A DNA stretch of 64,000 bases from Rhododendron vialii (taxonomy: Eukaryota > Streptophyta > Magnoliopsida > Ericales > Ericaceae). The notes under the pieces are model-generated. The model worked only from the letters and a program-made list of their open reading frames with translations. It had not been told where the DNA came from and ran no database searches. Made by a program: the position numbers and the translations under genes. How positions within the stretch are numbered: the stretch's first letter is position 1; each line of letters begins with the position of its first letter. The stretch spans positions 1,684,001-1,748,000 of the forward strand of contig NC_080558.1 in the NCBI RefSeq assembly GCF_030253575.1. Reading direction: 5' to 3'. Of the stretch, positions 24,001 through 34,358 are shown in pieces.

Positions 24001-24039
24001 GATCAGGAACGTGTGAAGAAACAAAGATGAATCCATCAT
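21025..24039 (-). CDS. LRR receptor-like protein (RLP, Cf-9/RLP type), intact, single exon
   Basis: 1004 residues, no intron. Residues 1-24 are a signal peptide (hydrophobic FLHTFLILCCF). Residues about 33-90 form the N-terminal LRR cap, with CHEDERSALLQFK and GSWDGVECD. Extracellular LRRs follow (many LxxLxLxxNxxxGxIP units) to about residue 745. An island of about 755-810 (NWNAMKLV...YEKIQSVFVAVDLS) separates them from the last LRRs, which end in RLTGPIPRGKQFDTFDNSSY and a cysteine cap (GLCGVPLTMLCG). A transmembrane helix at about 952-973 carries the GxxxG motif (GYGSGLIVG), and the roughly 30-residue cytoplasmic tail is basic with no kinase. Such proteins sit in the plasma membrane and signal with SOBIR1/BAK1-type kinases in defence, or control development. 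The ligand cannot be told. It is the only intact long gene between two degenerate F-box regions. Confidence 0.97.
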   Translation of the reverse strand: MMDSSLFLHTFLILCCFNLNNVLTNSYSSMQPLCHEDERSALLQFKHGFDIKKFASGNPSAYPKVESWKLDGNASDCGSWDGVECDHDTGRVIGLDLRSSFLHGSINSNSRLFSLVHLRRLNLADNHFNYSQIPTRIGNLSRLRSLQLYNSCFSGQIPSEISLLSRLTFLDLSGFFDPYSPELLLKLGKPSMRDLVQNLTHLKVLDLSGVNVSSTIPGALSNMTSLTSLHLQSCLLYGEFPMGIFHLPNLRRLDLKLNENLIGYLPEFPHGSPLEVLIISYTSFSGVLPTSIGNPDSLIVLELDFCNLYGTLPPSLGNLAQLTSLCVSGNNFWGQIPSSIANLSKLTELGLGGGAFDAGTLSFLFGKLSKLTALYFIGTTLNNVLPQSLANLTQLSVLVLSNNELLGEIPSWLLNLTQLTYLDFSENQLSGMFPRSISQLKHLESLDLSSNNLSGKVELDIFQNLQNLVVLRLSGNILTVLATNSTNATLPKFIRLGLASCGLKEFPDFLRFQDKLEGLNLADNGLHGKIPTWMWSTSKETMTHINLHGNFLTGFEEHPYAIPWISLESLDFSFNKLQGPLPLPPPSVLTHRVAGNLLTGEVPTSFCQNRALFALDLSDNYLSGAIPQCLASSSSNSLLLLNLSSNNFHGTVPHMSMREIRMIDLSQNQLHGVVPRSLANCTMLEVLVLGDNQINDTFPFWLGTLPDLQVLILRSNRFHGAIENPKTNLKFPKLRIIDLSHNGFSGTLPSEYFQNWNAMKLVTKENPAYMHVYKPLFVIVKNVIYRWRFTYSVTISIKRTKRFYEKIQSVFVAVDLSNNKFSGEIPKSLGSLGGLQALNISNNNLTGTIPSFLANLMDLESLDLSQNLLSGHIPQQLTKLTFLSVLDVSHNRLTGPIPRGKQFDTFDNSSYGGNMGLCGVPLTMLCGNSETSPPPPPRHSSQGDGSEFSRGIYWMVIMMGYGSGLIVGLVIGHTLTTRYHERFVAIFERAMKTPKRPKRKGRRN

Positions 24040-24317
24040 GTGTATAAGTAGCTATCTTAAGAGATACCAAATCTTGGATGAGAAAGCTAATGCCCTTAAT
24101 GTGCTTTTATACACTCCTAGTGCTCAAAAGGCATATCTCTAATAATGGACCCCTCCCCTGAAGTCCATTAGCTTTTGAAGTCAAGTGCACCCACTGAACT
24201 TGTTGGATGAACAAAGCACCAGGAAATTGAAGTGCTAGAGGAGATTGTGTTGGACCCCTCCCCCGGTGTCGACGTTGGAGTTGCTCCAATACCTTTTTTA
24301 GGTCAAGTCGCGTTAGC

Positions 24318-24513
24318 TGTAGAGCGTTGGTCTAATCTCATCATGACCAAATAGATTGTAATGGTTTGAACTTCATTGAACGCTCTAAATGTGCATTGAC
24401 CCGGTCTTTTTACGCTTGTAGAGCGTTGGTCTAATCTCATCATGACCAAATAGATTGTAGTGGTATAAACTTCTTTGAACGCTCTAAATATGCGTTGACC
24501 CGGTCTTTGCGCT
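24318..24513. repeat. Two-copy tandem repeat upstream of the receptor gene
   Basis: A unit of about 99 bp beginning TGTAGAGCGTTGGTCTAATC occurs at 24318 and 24417 with a few substitutions and one short deletion. It lies 280-475 bp upstream of the receptor start codon, so it may be part of its promoter. Confidence 0.85.
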
Positions 24514-24699
24514 TGTAATTAAGTATGCATTTTTTTTTCTTCGTTGTCGTTCACTGGAGAAGGGTTAAAGTCAATTCACGTAGAGTGTGGGAATTTTCTG
24601 GGCCGTGTTGTTCATTACATCTTGACTTGATTCTCACAAAAATTCATTCTGGAACCGTAGCCTAAAGAATTATAATAGAATGGGTGGGTGGTTTTTTTT

Positions 24700-24990
24700 T
24701 TTGTTTTTGTCAACCTGGTAGGAAACTTTCATTAATAAAAAAAAAGCATAACAGTGCATCGAAAAGGATGATTATCGTTCCATAAAGGATCCAATAATGG
24801 ATTAGGAGGTCTAGTTTCCAAATATGAATACCAAAACCTCGCACACATGAAGTTGCCAAAGTGTGAGCACCTACATTGGCTGATCTATGAACAAAAAGAA
24901 AATCACAAATCCTAACTGATCAACTCCTCAGCGAATATCTTTGATGACAACTTCCACTTCCATAGTGCAAGATCTTTTGCAATCCAAAAT
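24700..24990 (-). pseudogene. Remnant of a retrotransposon RNase H-like (RVT_3) domain
   Basis: The minus strand reads FLFVHRSANVGAHTLA, which matches the C-terminal motif of plant RVT_3/RNase H-like domains from non-LTR retrotransposons. Just upstream, MEVEVVIKDIR lies in a shifted frame. Its 3' side ends in an A-rich stretch at 24737-24749 (minus orientation). A Stowaway MITE interrupts its 5' side at 24993. It is short and frameshifted. Confidence 0.6.
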
Positions 24991-24992
24991 AT

Positions 24993-25278
24993 TACTCCCT
25001 CCGTCCCCTTTTAAGTGTCCCATTTCGTAATTCCAACTTATTAAGAAAACATTATTATTACATTTTTCATTTCAACTTTTACCTCTACTTTCTCTACTTA
25101 ACTCTTATGGAGACATCATTATTACACTTTTACTTACTAACTTTTCAAAATGGAATCTACTTTTAGGGGCAAAATGAAAAATGTACCAACTTTTACCCTC
25201 TAACTTTACAAAATGGACACTTACTAAGGGACAACCCAAAATGGAATACTGAACTTTAAAAAGGGGACAGAGGGAGTA
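24993..25278. mobile_element. Stowaway-type MITE (TA duplication)
   Basis: The ends TACTCCCTCCGTCCCC and GGGGACAGAGGGAGTA are near-perfect inverted repeats with TA at both borders. CTCCCTCCGT is the standard Stowaway/Tc1-mariner terminus. A related copy is at 57802-58076, and degraded relatives lie near 27806 and 35143. Confidence 0.9.
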
Positions 25279-27985
25279 ATTGATTGGAAACTAAGCCGAT
25301 CCAACCGATCTGATTTTTCATCAGACCACCATCGAACCCAAAGCGACACCTTGATGATTAAGGAGAGGCCAAGAGAAATGAAAAAAAGAAAAAATGCAAA
25401 GAAACTTTCAAATATGAGATCGAGAGAGGAAAGACTTGCATTGGACATGAGAGATTATTGAAAGCAAGAAAAGAGACTATTATTTACGGGGAAAGGAAAC
25501 ACCCATGATGGGTAAAGCCTCCCCTCCCGCTGCCGCATAAGGGTGGCGAAAACCCTAGCGTAGGGAGGGGAAGGAAGAGAAAAAAAGGCAAGGGTTTTTT
25601 TCCCTTAAAGAGAGAAGCTCTGGGCTAGAGAGTGAAAAAAAACTTTAACAAGTGGGGTAGAATGGGTTGTTGGTCCCATTGCCATTGATATTGATAGTAG
25701 TTTTCATATATAGAATTGGAACTATAGTCAATAGAATATAAATTTCACGAAACATCTTCAAAAGGGGTAACAAACTTGCTACAAATTTATTGCGATTTAC
25801 ATCAGAAAACATTGAACAAGAAATTGCAACAGTTAATAGAGGAAGGAATTAAAAGGGCAGGTTTATACATGACTACATGAGTTCCATTTCTCAGGGTCAC
25901 AACAATATATGCTCTCTCTTCACACTTAAAATGAGTTTTCAAATGGAACTCATCCAACTCTCCAAATTGAAATCTCAGAAAAGCAAGCTTGCCCAAGCAG
26001 CAACAAATGCAAAACCACCAAATGGAGCTAAGGTGGAGTACTTTCTGTCCTCGAGCAATGCCACAGCGTAACACCTGTGGAATATCAAAAAATATTGCTG
26101 TTAACTTTGTTGTCTAATCACATATTCTCAAAATTCGCATACCAGTGGATGCAAATTTTCTACTAAGCTAACAAAACGATATTCAGAGAATGGCAATGGC
26201 GTCTTCAATCGGGAAATTGTAATTGCAAGAAACATCATTTCACCCGAGTGGCAATGGAGAACATTTTCGCTCTGCCACACCCAAAGCTAAAAAAACATTT
26301 ACTCAAAATTCACAAGACCTTACGAGGGCATGCTATATATCCGTTCTCTGCCTTGCATATTACCTTTCATGGACTCCTGAAAATACACAAAGTATTTGTG
26401 TCGGAGACCAGATACTTGGGCAACTGTATAGGCTGTTTACAAGGTTATTGCATGAAGGCATAGGAATGTGGGGTTCTCATTTAGATCTGGTCTCCTCCTG
26501 GCTGAACCTCTTGAGTGATCTCCTGGCTAGTCTAGCTTCGATGTCCTAGTCCTGCACATAGTGCCCTACTGATCGGAGGTGACCGGAAAGGGACTCCAAC
26601 TAAGCATCTGGAGGAGGAAGTACAGAGCTTAGGGTTTGTGAGATGTCTAGAGTGTACCTTACATGGTTTATCCCTGTACCTTTTATAGACCTCCAAGACT
26701 TGCTCTCCAAGCTAGCAAGTGCCCAAGCACGTTCGGTAACCGCCTCGGCTGACGTATTGAGCCAGGCGGTTTGTTGCACGTGAGTGAACTGGCATTGACG
26801 ATCCATGTCCACGCAACAACCTTATCCGATGTCACAATGTCCGCGCCACAACCTTATCCGATATGGTGTAACGTCCGGTACAGCAAACCGTATCGGAACC
26901 GGAAGCTGCTAGGCTAAATCGTCAGGTTCAGCCCACATGTCGGTCCGGCCCAGTTGGTTAGGTCACTAGGCCTCCTGGTCCGCACCAAAGATCTTGTTCT
27001 ACCTAACCACCTTCCCTCGTGGTTCGATCAATTGGCTCAGCCGACTGCAAGGAAGATAGAAGAAATTACATATATAAAAACATGTGGGAAGGATTTGAGT
27101 CCCACAGTAAATAAAAATGAAAAATGGTTTGATCTTAATATACAATTGGGTGGCTCACTAGTTACAAGACTTAGCCTTTTAAATGAACTTGAGTCATTTA
27201 ATGTATATTGGGCCCAAGCAATATGGTGTGAACTATGTGGATACTCCACAACGGATTGAGTCTACACGCACACAAGGAGAACCTTTGTGGATTGGACTCC
27301 TAACGAGGTTTTGTATCATTGGAGCAACACTGCCAACTTATGGCGTTTTGCTATTGTAGCATGCCAAAATCTGACTTTGGCTTTTGTCATTTTGGCACAA
27401 ACCTTGGGAGATGCTCTGACAAAGGTTCTAGAACTTTGATGTACCTTTTGTCAAAATTTCTTAATAAAATTTGTGTTGCCTATAAAAAAAAAAGTTTATA
27501 TAACTGTGAAAGTGAAATCTCATATTAGAATAGAGAATGTCTTAATATTGGACTGCGGTTAAATTTTGAACGCGGGAAGTTGTAGAATGTTCTGACAGGT
27601 TAAATATTGTGTTTCCTAGGGGACAAACTCTAGACTTTCTTATTATCAACATATGCTTTTATGGACTACCAAACTAGCAATAGGGGACATGGTCTTGGAA
27701 GTAAGACCACTAATGTTCTTCTTTCATTTTGAGTCGGCGAATAATGTCACCAGTTTCCTGAGTCCTCGCCTTGATTATATAAGGCCTCGGTCCCCAATTG
27801 TTAGTCCTTTTTTTGGGAATTTCAACTTATTAAGGGGCATCATCGTTGCGCTTCGTATAGTTTGATTTTCCGGTTTTCCTTATTACCCTCAGAAGTAAGG
27901 AGACACCATCATTACATTTCTGGGTTGCTTTTCTAATTTGAAAAAGAAAAAGGAAAAAGGTAGGGGTATAACATTTTCATAACAA
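25279..27985. other. Transposon debris, no supported gene
   Basis: Open frames here are short and match nothing I recognise. 27300-27492 (plus) ends AATAAAATTTGTGTTGCCTATAAAAAAAA-like, resembling the 3' end of an L1-type LINE. 27806-27905 resembles a degraded Stowaway element (TTTCAACTTATTAAGGGGC). GC-richer sequence at 26500-26990 contains repeated CAACCTTATCCGAT motifs but no gene. Confidence 0.5.
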
Positions 27986-28571
27986 ATGTCGCGCAGAAAC
28001 AAATTAACACCGATCAGGCACTACAAATGTTCCATAAGCTTAATTTTCATTATAAGTACGATGTACTCATCGAGTGTCACAAAATGAACAATTCAATCAT
28101 AATGATGATGTGCCCTCTGTAAAGTCTAACAAGTTGCACACCCTCTGTAAAGTCTAACAAGCTGCACAACACCGCCGTAGTGCGGTGGTTGACCAAGGCA
28201 ACCCTTAATTAGCCTCTTCAATTGACTTATTTTTATAAGAGATAAACACATCGAAACTTACAAATAAATGCTGCCGGCAAGGTATGAAATTGAGGTTAAA
28301 CCGGTAGATAAAGAACTTGGGTTGTACTTGGTTCACTAAAACGAAATGTTCATTTGGCCATTCGGGTCAAAATCATTTTATAATGTTTGAAAGGTATGAG
28401 CAATTTAAAAATGGCATGCATACCCATCAATGAACAAGAAACTTGGGAGGGAGGAAGTAGTATTTCATTTGCCAGAAACCGATGGGATATGATTTGGCCG
28501 GGTTTCTTAATCTCAGAGGATGTACCCATCGAGAAGCCACCATACGTAATCTTCAATATCATCTTGAAATT

Positions 28572-28732
28572 CAAAAGTGATACTCATACAACAATCCAAA
28601 CACAACACCAAATACAATCTCTCACATACATATGGGCTTCACATACACTAATATGTGTGGGCTCCACATATATGTAAGAGGTTGTGTAAGTTGTTGTGTT
28701 TGGATCATTATATTATATGAGTAGCATTGTTG
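28572..28732. mobile_element. MITE with 9-bp duplication (cassette B copy)
   Basis: 161 bp bounded by CTTGAAATT (28563-28571) and CTCGAAATT (28733-28741), a 9-bp target duplication with one later change. Cassette A has the single empty site CTCGAAATT. Terminal repeats contain TACTCATA and ATCCAAACACAAC in inverted orientation. The 9-bp duplication suggests a Mutator-like element. The identical insertion is at 52164-52324 in cassette C. Confidence 0.85.
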
Positions 28733-29086
28733 CTCGAAATTTACATGTGGGGTCCTAAAACGAATCAAGCTTCTTAACTTAACTAGTCTTATGAACGTGG
28801 CTAATTTCATGTTGAAGTCGTGATAGACAAGCTGAACGATAAGTAACAATCCTTTTTCTTAACAAAAAGAAATGAGGTAAAAAGATAGTGATGGATTTGT
28901 CAAATATAGTAGTTTAATAATGATTTTAAATCAATCCAAAATATAGGTATGCCTTATTGATTTAAATTCGGAAAAAAGTAAAAAACAGGCATTTTTCCAA
29001 TTAAAATGCAATTACGTTGTCCAGCTAATTAATCCTCATTCCTGGAATTACAATTTACAACGTTACACCTCAGTACGTACTATACC

Positions 29087-29096
29087 TATATATAAA
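29087..29096 (+). promoter_or_regulatory. TATA box of MADS copy B
   Basis: TATATATAAA lies 80 bp upstream of the ATG, in the same context as copy A. Confidence 0.65.
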
Positions 29097-29175
29097 GGCC
29101 ACTGGGTTAAGAAAGATATAAACACCATCTAATAAACCTATCTTACAGGCCATATCCCTAAATTACCCTTCTGAA

Positions 29176-29634
29176 ATGACAAGAACCAAAGTGAACATTG
29201 AATACATAGCAAAAGATGCTGAAAGGAAATCCACCTTCAAAAGAAGAAAGAAAGGCTTGATGAAGAAGGCGGAGGAGCTTAGCATCCTGTGCGCAGTCAA
29301 TGCTTGCGCAATCATTTTCTGCCCTTATGATCTTGAGCCAGACGTTTGGCCGTCACAATTGGAAGTTCAACTCATCATCACGAAGCTCAGGAACATGTCC
29401 CCGTTAGGGCAAAACAGAAGAATGATAGATCAAAAAGATTTCATAAGCCAACAACTCACAAGGGTAAATGAGCAAGTGGCTAAACAACATAGGGAAGTTC
29501 GGCACAAGAAGATGACCAATATCATGTTTGAGTGCTTGAATGGCAAAGGGTTCGAGTATTTGAACATGTCTGATCTGAACGATTTAAATTCTCTGTTGAG
29601 CCAAAACATAAGGGCTATTGAAAGGAGAATCTAA
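29176..29634 (+). CDS. Type I Mgamma MADS-box protein (AGL80/PHERES-like), intact
   Basis: 152 residues, single exon. The MADS domain (about 1-60) reads MTRTKVNIEYIAKD, then KRRKKGLMKKAEELSILCAV and CAIIFCPYD. PDVWPS follows, a motif typical of the Mgamma group. The C-terminal part has the group-specific MIDQKDFISQQLTRVNEQ, MTNIMFECLNGKG and LNMSDLNDLNSLL blocks. Family members are nuclear transcription factors acting mainly in the female gametophyte and endosperm, usually as heterodimers with Malpha proteins. That role is inferred here. The protein ends right after ERRI, shorter than many relatives. A TATA box and 5' leader are present. It is the only one of three local copies without a lesion. 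Confidence 0.9.
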   Translation: MTRTKVNIEYIAKDAERKSTFKRRKKGLMKKAEELSILCAVNACAIIFCPYDLEPDVWPSQLEVQLIITKLRNMSPLGQNRRMIDQKDFISQQLTRVNEQVAKQHREVRHKKMTNIMFECLNGKGFEYLNMSDLNDLNSLLSQNIRAIERRI

Positions 29635-30326
29635 TTTCTTGAATAAAAGCATAATGGGGGTGACTAAAATGGGAAGCGGCGGCAGTGAGGCGCGAGTGCT
29701 GAGAGTCTTAGTTTCATTTATTTCAATTTTAGTATCACACATGTTTAATGTTGTTGGCTCTTGACTTTTGTCGTTTATTACTTCGTTAAGTACAATTTGT
29801 TAAGTTGTTATTGTTAGAGATGGATTGTCGTTTTTCAATCACCACATTAATGCTATAATAATGAGTTTTATGTTTTTCTTCCTTACTGCCATTTCACATG
29901 AATGACATTCGAATGTTTAGCTCACGACACAAACTGTTTTCTAGTTTTTGACAGTTTTTTTATTTCTTATGACAAACGTAGATGCATCAATTGTGTAGCT
30001 ACCTCTAGTTAGATGATTTTCATTTTTATGTGATCTACAAAAATAAGCGGCTCGAGTTAATGAAACAAGGACGTTGATATGCCCCATTTTGGAATGTAGA
30101 AGGATCATAATTAGAGAAAAGTATTGAAAGGAGAGAATCCTTGGTGCAAAAATAAATAGAACTAGAGAGAGTAAAACATGACAATAAAGACCACACAAAA
30201 CACAATATACAACACATGGACATCCTTTTAACTATCACTCATAAAAAAGATTAACTCACCCTGGACATCCTAATAATAACTATCAGTCATCTGTATTTAA
30301 AAAAAAAAACTGAAGAAGCTTCTCGT

Positions 30327-31439
30327 TCATAATTTTCTCCCAATTCCTCCTACATGAAAAGGAGAGACGAGGCTCTCGACATAGATGCTTCCATAGCTAA
30401 CTTTAGCACTCGGAATGCCGCAAATCGCAATGTCCCGCTTTTTGAATTTTTGTGGATTGTACACAACCAAGTGCTTCTCTCCATAGACGTGAAACAACAA
30501 AAATTCGTCTTCCGCCAACATACTCACCCCATTCAATACGAACAATTCAGAACACATCGTGAATTCAGTCCAAGACTCTCTTACCCCGTACTCCTTCATC
30601 ATGCAAACCTTATTTCCCTTCGCACTAACCAAACAAAGAGAACCTCCAAGAACCAACAGATCATAATAGTCATAATGCCTACTCTCGCATCTAACTAACG
30701 AAGTAGGCAGCGGCATTTCCTTGAAAATCTCACCCGATAAATCGACAGCTATTATATTCCTTTCGGAACGATTCCCATTCCAACTAAGGAAATGGAGGCA
30801 TCCATTCAAGAAAACCCCACTAGAGTTTCTCACAATAGATCGATACTGGAAATCTTCACTTCTCCTCCAAGCATTTGTTTTTAGTGAATACACAGCCACG
30901 GTCGTAGTGCCACACTGATTTTCATACGAGGATGAGAGCATCAAAACCTTGTAATCATCTGTCGATGAGTCGTAACCCACACCGTACACAATCGCCACAA
31001 CATACATATTCGATTTTTGGACAAATAGACATACGGGCAGTTTCTTGCATTCTCTAGTGGATGGATTCAACAAGAATATGGATTTGTCAGTGCGGGAAAC
31101 TAGAAGCAAACCATCGCAAGAACTCAAAACCTCGACCCACCACTCGGCGTCGTGTTGTTCCACGGTGGGAAACTCAAGTTTCGTGAAGGTCGGATTTACG
31201 TCGTTGTAATCCACCGAGTTGAGATTGCCAAAGCGGGAAATGATAACGATTTTTTTTTCAGGATAATTAGAGTTTTTGGTTTTGGTTTGATTGAGGTGGG
31301 TTTTGGCGAAACGGGGATCGGAGATGAGGGATTTCCATAAGGAAGAAACACACTTGAAGCGGTAAAGAGATTTGACGGGCAGTCGAGAGAGTATATTGTC
31401 TGTGATGAGATCCTGGGGAAGGGTTCCGCCGTTCGACAT
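30327..31439 (-). CDS. FB4: F-box/FBA type 1 protein, intact
   Basis: 370 residues from the conserved start [15 protein letters not shown] at 31439. The F-box (about 6-46) has [19 protein letters not shown], the surface that binds SKP1/ASK in an SCF ubiquitin ligase. The F-box-associated domain (about 100-360) has SSCDGLLLVSRTDKS, FLLNPSTRECKKLP, GVGYDSSTDDYKVLMLSS, VYSLKTNAWRR, FLNGCLHFLSW and GVRESWTEF. It would recognise an unknown substrate. It is closest to the CPR1/At3g06240-type family of plant F-box proteins and is intronless. The frame stays open 59 codons upstream with further ATGs at 31616 and 31547, but that stretch is out of frame in FB2, so I prefer 31439. It lies tail-to-tail with MADS copy B, 693 bp apart. 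Confidence 0.93.
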   Translation of the reverse strand: MSNGGTLPQDLITDNILSRLPVKSLYRFKCVSSLWKSLISDPRFAKTHLNQTKTKNSNYPEKKIVIISRFGNLNSVDYNDVNPTFTKLEFPTVEQHDAEWWVEVLSSCDGLLLVSRTDKSIFLLNPSTRECKKLPVCLFVQKSNMYVVAIVYGVGYDSSTDDYKVLMLSSSYENQCGTTTVAVYSLKTNAWRRSEDFQYRSIVRNSSGVFLNGCLHFLSWNGNRSERNIIAVDLSGEIFKEMPLPTSLVRCESRHYDYYDLLVLGGSLCLVSAKGNKVCMMKEYGVRESWTEFTMCSELFVLNGVSMLAEDEFLLFHVYGEKHLVVYNPQKFKKRDIAICGIPSAKVSYGSIYVESLVSPFHVGGIGRKL

Positions 31440-32090
31440 GGCGACCGCCAATTGGGTTTCAAATCGATGGGAGAGGAGTTTTTTGGGTGGTTGTGGAGGG
31501 TGGTGGTAAGTGGCAGAGCTTGGTGGTGGAGATGCTTTTATAAGCATTGTAATAAGTCGTTGATGGGAGATGGTTACGATCAAAACCCAAAATAAAAAAA
31601 GACTGGAGAGGGTCAACTCGATCAGCTACAGTGAGAGGTGCTGTTGGAAAATTATTTCATGGAGATTACATAGGTAAGCATTTGATTTCTTCAAATCAAT
31701 TACGTTGCGTCACGTCGTCACGTTTTACTTATTAGAACCAATGTTTTGATGATGTGGGGTAATATATATAATTAATTTGAAAAAAATTAAAGTTTATACC
31801 GAGGCCGGTATATATAATTTATTCTCTCATTTCATGTTTCGCAAGCAATGCGGTGGCGACCGGAAACTAAAATTTTAAACTACCAATAATTTAATTTCAG
31901 AATGTCGTGATTAAGTGTACTGACCACGTAAAATGCGTGGTAATCAAAGATTCTCTCGCGTTGACCATGTCTCATGACCATTAATTCATTTAATAATCAC
32001 ATTGGCCAAACAAAAAAGGAATAAAGAGAAGTCTACGCTAAAGACAAATACTACGAGTAATTAGTATGCTTGGTATTAATTATATTTTTT

Positions 32091-32262
32091 GCGAATCTGA
32101 TCTTGTTAGGCGACTTTGAAATTTTGCTACTCTTATTGTGCTCTAATTGTTATCTCTAATGGTTTGTTTGGTCTGTTGAGGCCCATTTGCCTTTATGGGG
32201 TTCCTCTCTGTTGTGTAGGCTTTTGCCTTACAGTTGAATACAATTCTCACATTTGCAAAAAA
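32091..32262 (+). mobile_element. Retroposon 3' end (copy 3 of 5, short A-tail)
   Basis: Same sequence as 12233-12413. The A-run has shrunk to AAAAAAGAGAGG. Confidence 0.55.
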
Positions 32263-32690
32263 GAGAGGTGAAAAAACCATTTATTCGTTATATATTAAAA
32301 GAAAAATACATGAAGAAGCTTCTCTTTCATTGCCTCCCAATCCCTCCCAAATTATATTAACTACAATCTTAGTTAATTTGGTAGAGTAAATTTTAAATAT
32401 TTAAAAGTCAAAGGAAATATAATTTGGAAAGCTAATATACAGCTCTACGAACAACAAACATGGGAATATGCCTAAATCCCTCCTTCTTCCTCTTACGTAA
32501 TCTGATTCCATACGTATCAAAGTTCTACAAGTCAAAAATAGGATAAAAAGAAAAGCTCAAACGAAATCTTCATTTAAGAGATCCCATGATTATTGTAATT
32601 AGCTAAACCAATCAACTAAACAAATTTTGGTTTATGAGAACCCATGATTTATGGGATAGTTTCTTCATAAAATTATATATATATATATAG

Positions 32691-33071
32691 AGTCCGGCTC
32701 TTATGAGGACCACCTCATTTTAATAAAATGCGGACCTCCCTTTTCCGATCGAATTTCGATGATCCGAGCCGCTCAATGCGTTCAGAACGTGATTTTAAGG
32801 GTACTCGCGAGAAATTGGCAAAAAAAAAAAATGATCGGGAAAGGCTTCATCCGAGCAATTTTTGTTTATTTTTTATCGAACGGTTCAAACAAAAACTGCT
32901 CGGATGAAGCCCTTTCCGATAATTTTTTTTGCCGATTTCTCGCGGGTATCCTTAAAATCACGTTTTGAACACATTGAACGGCTCGGATCATCGAAATTCA
33001 ATCGGAAAATGGGAGAAATGAGGAGGTCCACATTTTAACTAAAATGCGGACTCCCTCATTTGAGACTGACT
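32691..33071. mobile_element. Fold-back element, about 190-bp arms
   Basis: A near-perfect long palindrome. The left arm has AGTCCGGCTCTTATGAGG, ATGATCCGAGCCGCTCAATG and GCTTCATCCGAGCAATTTTT. The right arm carries their complements in reverse order down to GAGACTGACT. The centre is near 32870. It sits directly beside TA-repeats on both sides (32675-32689 and 33081-33148), so TA was probably the target. Confidence 0.85.
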
Positions 33072-33074
33072 ATA

Positions 33075-33080
<6 letters not shown>

Positions 33081-33148
<68 letters not shown>
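33081..33148. repeat. (TA)n microsatellite
   Basis: About 30 uninterrupted TA units following TGTGTGTG, at the edge of the fold-back element. Confidence 0.95.
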
Positions 33149-33151
<3 letters not shown>

Positions 33152-33467
33152 GAAAGAGCTAGAACAGAGCTGGTTTTAGTTAACCAAAAAGCATTGACCA
33201 TTGCAAACTTATAGGTCAGTTTTAATATTATTCAATTGCACAAGTAAGTATCTATTATCGCTATATTATATAATTATGTGGGGTAATAATTATAGTTACT
33301 GAGATATAACTCCTAATTTCCTCTTGGGACTACAATTAATCAGACCTTTTGTTTGGTATACATCTTAGAGTGTTGTATATGTTTGTTCTTTTTATTTTGG
33401 AAAATGATATTACAACTCTAAAAATTGATGGAGACACTCCTAAAAATAATGAAAAGTGGCTTTGAAA

Positions 33468-34358
33468 TTACACTGATTTTCGTTTATATTTTCCTCCGCT
33501 CATCCAAACTTCAAATTTGCCATTACGCTGACAAACCAAATAGAGACAATCCCCGAGAATCTCCAACCTATAGTATGCATGCGCGTGATTTGTGGAACCA
33601 TCCAAACAAGCCAGCCGCGGCACTTCTCTGAAAACCTCATCCGATAAATCGAAAGCAATAATCCTTTTGGAAAAATGTCGTGCATCACAACAAAGGTAAT
33701 GGAGACATCCATTTAAGAAAACCCCACCAGAGTTTCCCTCAACACACCGAGACTGGAAATCTTCAACTCTCCTCCAAGCATTAGTTTTTAGTGAATAGAC
33801 AGCCACGATCGCAAAGTCATCAATTACGCCCTCTTCACAACAGTATGAGAGCATCCAAAGTACCTTGTAATCATCAGTCGATAAGTCGTAACCCACACCA
33901 TACTTATCCAGCAATACACAATTATTTCAATAATCCCTTCGGACAAATGGGCATATGGGCAGTTTCGTGCATTCTCTAGTGGATGGGTTCAACAAGAATA
34001 TGGATTTATCACTACGGGAAACTAGAAGCAAACCTTCGCAAGAACTCAAAACCTGGACCCACTTCTTGGTGTCGTGTTGTTCCATCGTAGGAAACTCAAG
34101 TTTTGTGGAGGTCGGATTTACGTCGTTGGGATCCATCGAGTAGAGATTGCCACAGCCCGAAATGATAATAATTTTCTGTTCAGCATATTTAGAGTTTTTG
34201 ATCTTGGTTCGATTGTGGTTGGTTTTGGCGAATTGGGAGTCGGAAATTTGGGATTTCCACGAGGGAGATGTACACTTGAAGCGGTGAAGAGATTTGACAG
34301 GTAGTCGAGAGACTATGTCTTTGATGATATCTTGGGGAAGGGTTCCGCCGCTGGACAT
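33468..34358 (-). pseudogene. FB5: F-box/FBA gene with a nonsense codon and lost 3' end
   Basis: The start MSSGGTLPQDIIKDIVSR at 34358 opens an F-box (LPVKSLHRFKCTSPSW) and the first part of the FBA domain (SSCEGLLLVSRSDKS, FLLNPSTRECTKLP). Codon 144 (33929-33927) is TGA where paralogues have TGG in RRDYWN. The frame then continues (GVGYDLSTDDYKVLWML, VYSLKTNAWRRVEDFQ, FLNGCLHYLCC) to about 33490, where similarity is cut off by unrelated AT-rich sequence, removing the last 90 or so residues. It belongs to the second F-box subgroup with FB11 and FB12; FB11 is its nearest relative (shared EEGVIDDFAIVAVYS). Confidence 0.9.

Larger units (their letters stand above)
27995..32680. repeat. Cassette copy B (best-preserved MADS-box + F-box duplication)
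   Basis: It starts at AAATTAACACCGATCAGGCA, shared with copy C at 51588. It contains MADS copy B and FB4, both intact. After the retroposon tail it continues into a sequence (32320-32680) that reappears at 58640-58880 and upstream of FB12. Copies B and C resemble each other more than either resembles A. Confidence 0.9.

Noticed and set aside
31440-31616. N-terminal signal-peptide-like extension of the FB4 F-box protein
   Set aside because: The extension is open in FB4 and FB10 but shifted in FB2, and differs in the second subgroup, while the MSNGG start is shared. More likely 5' UTR.
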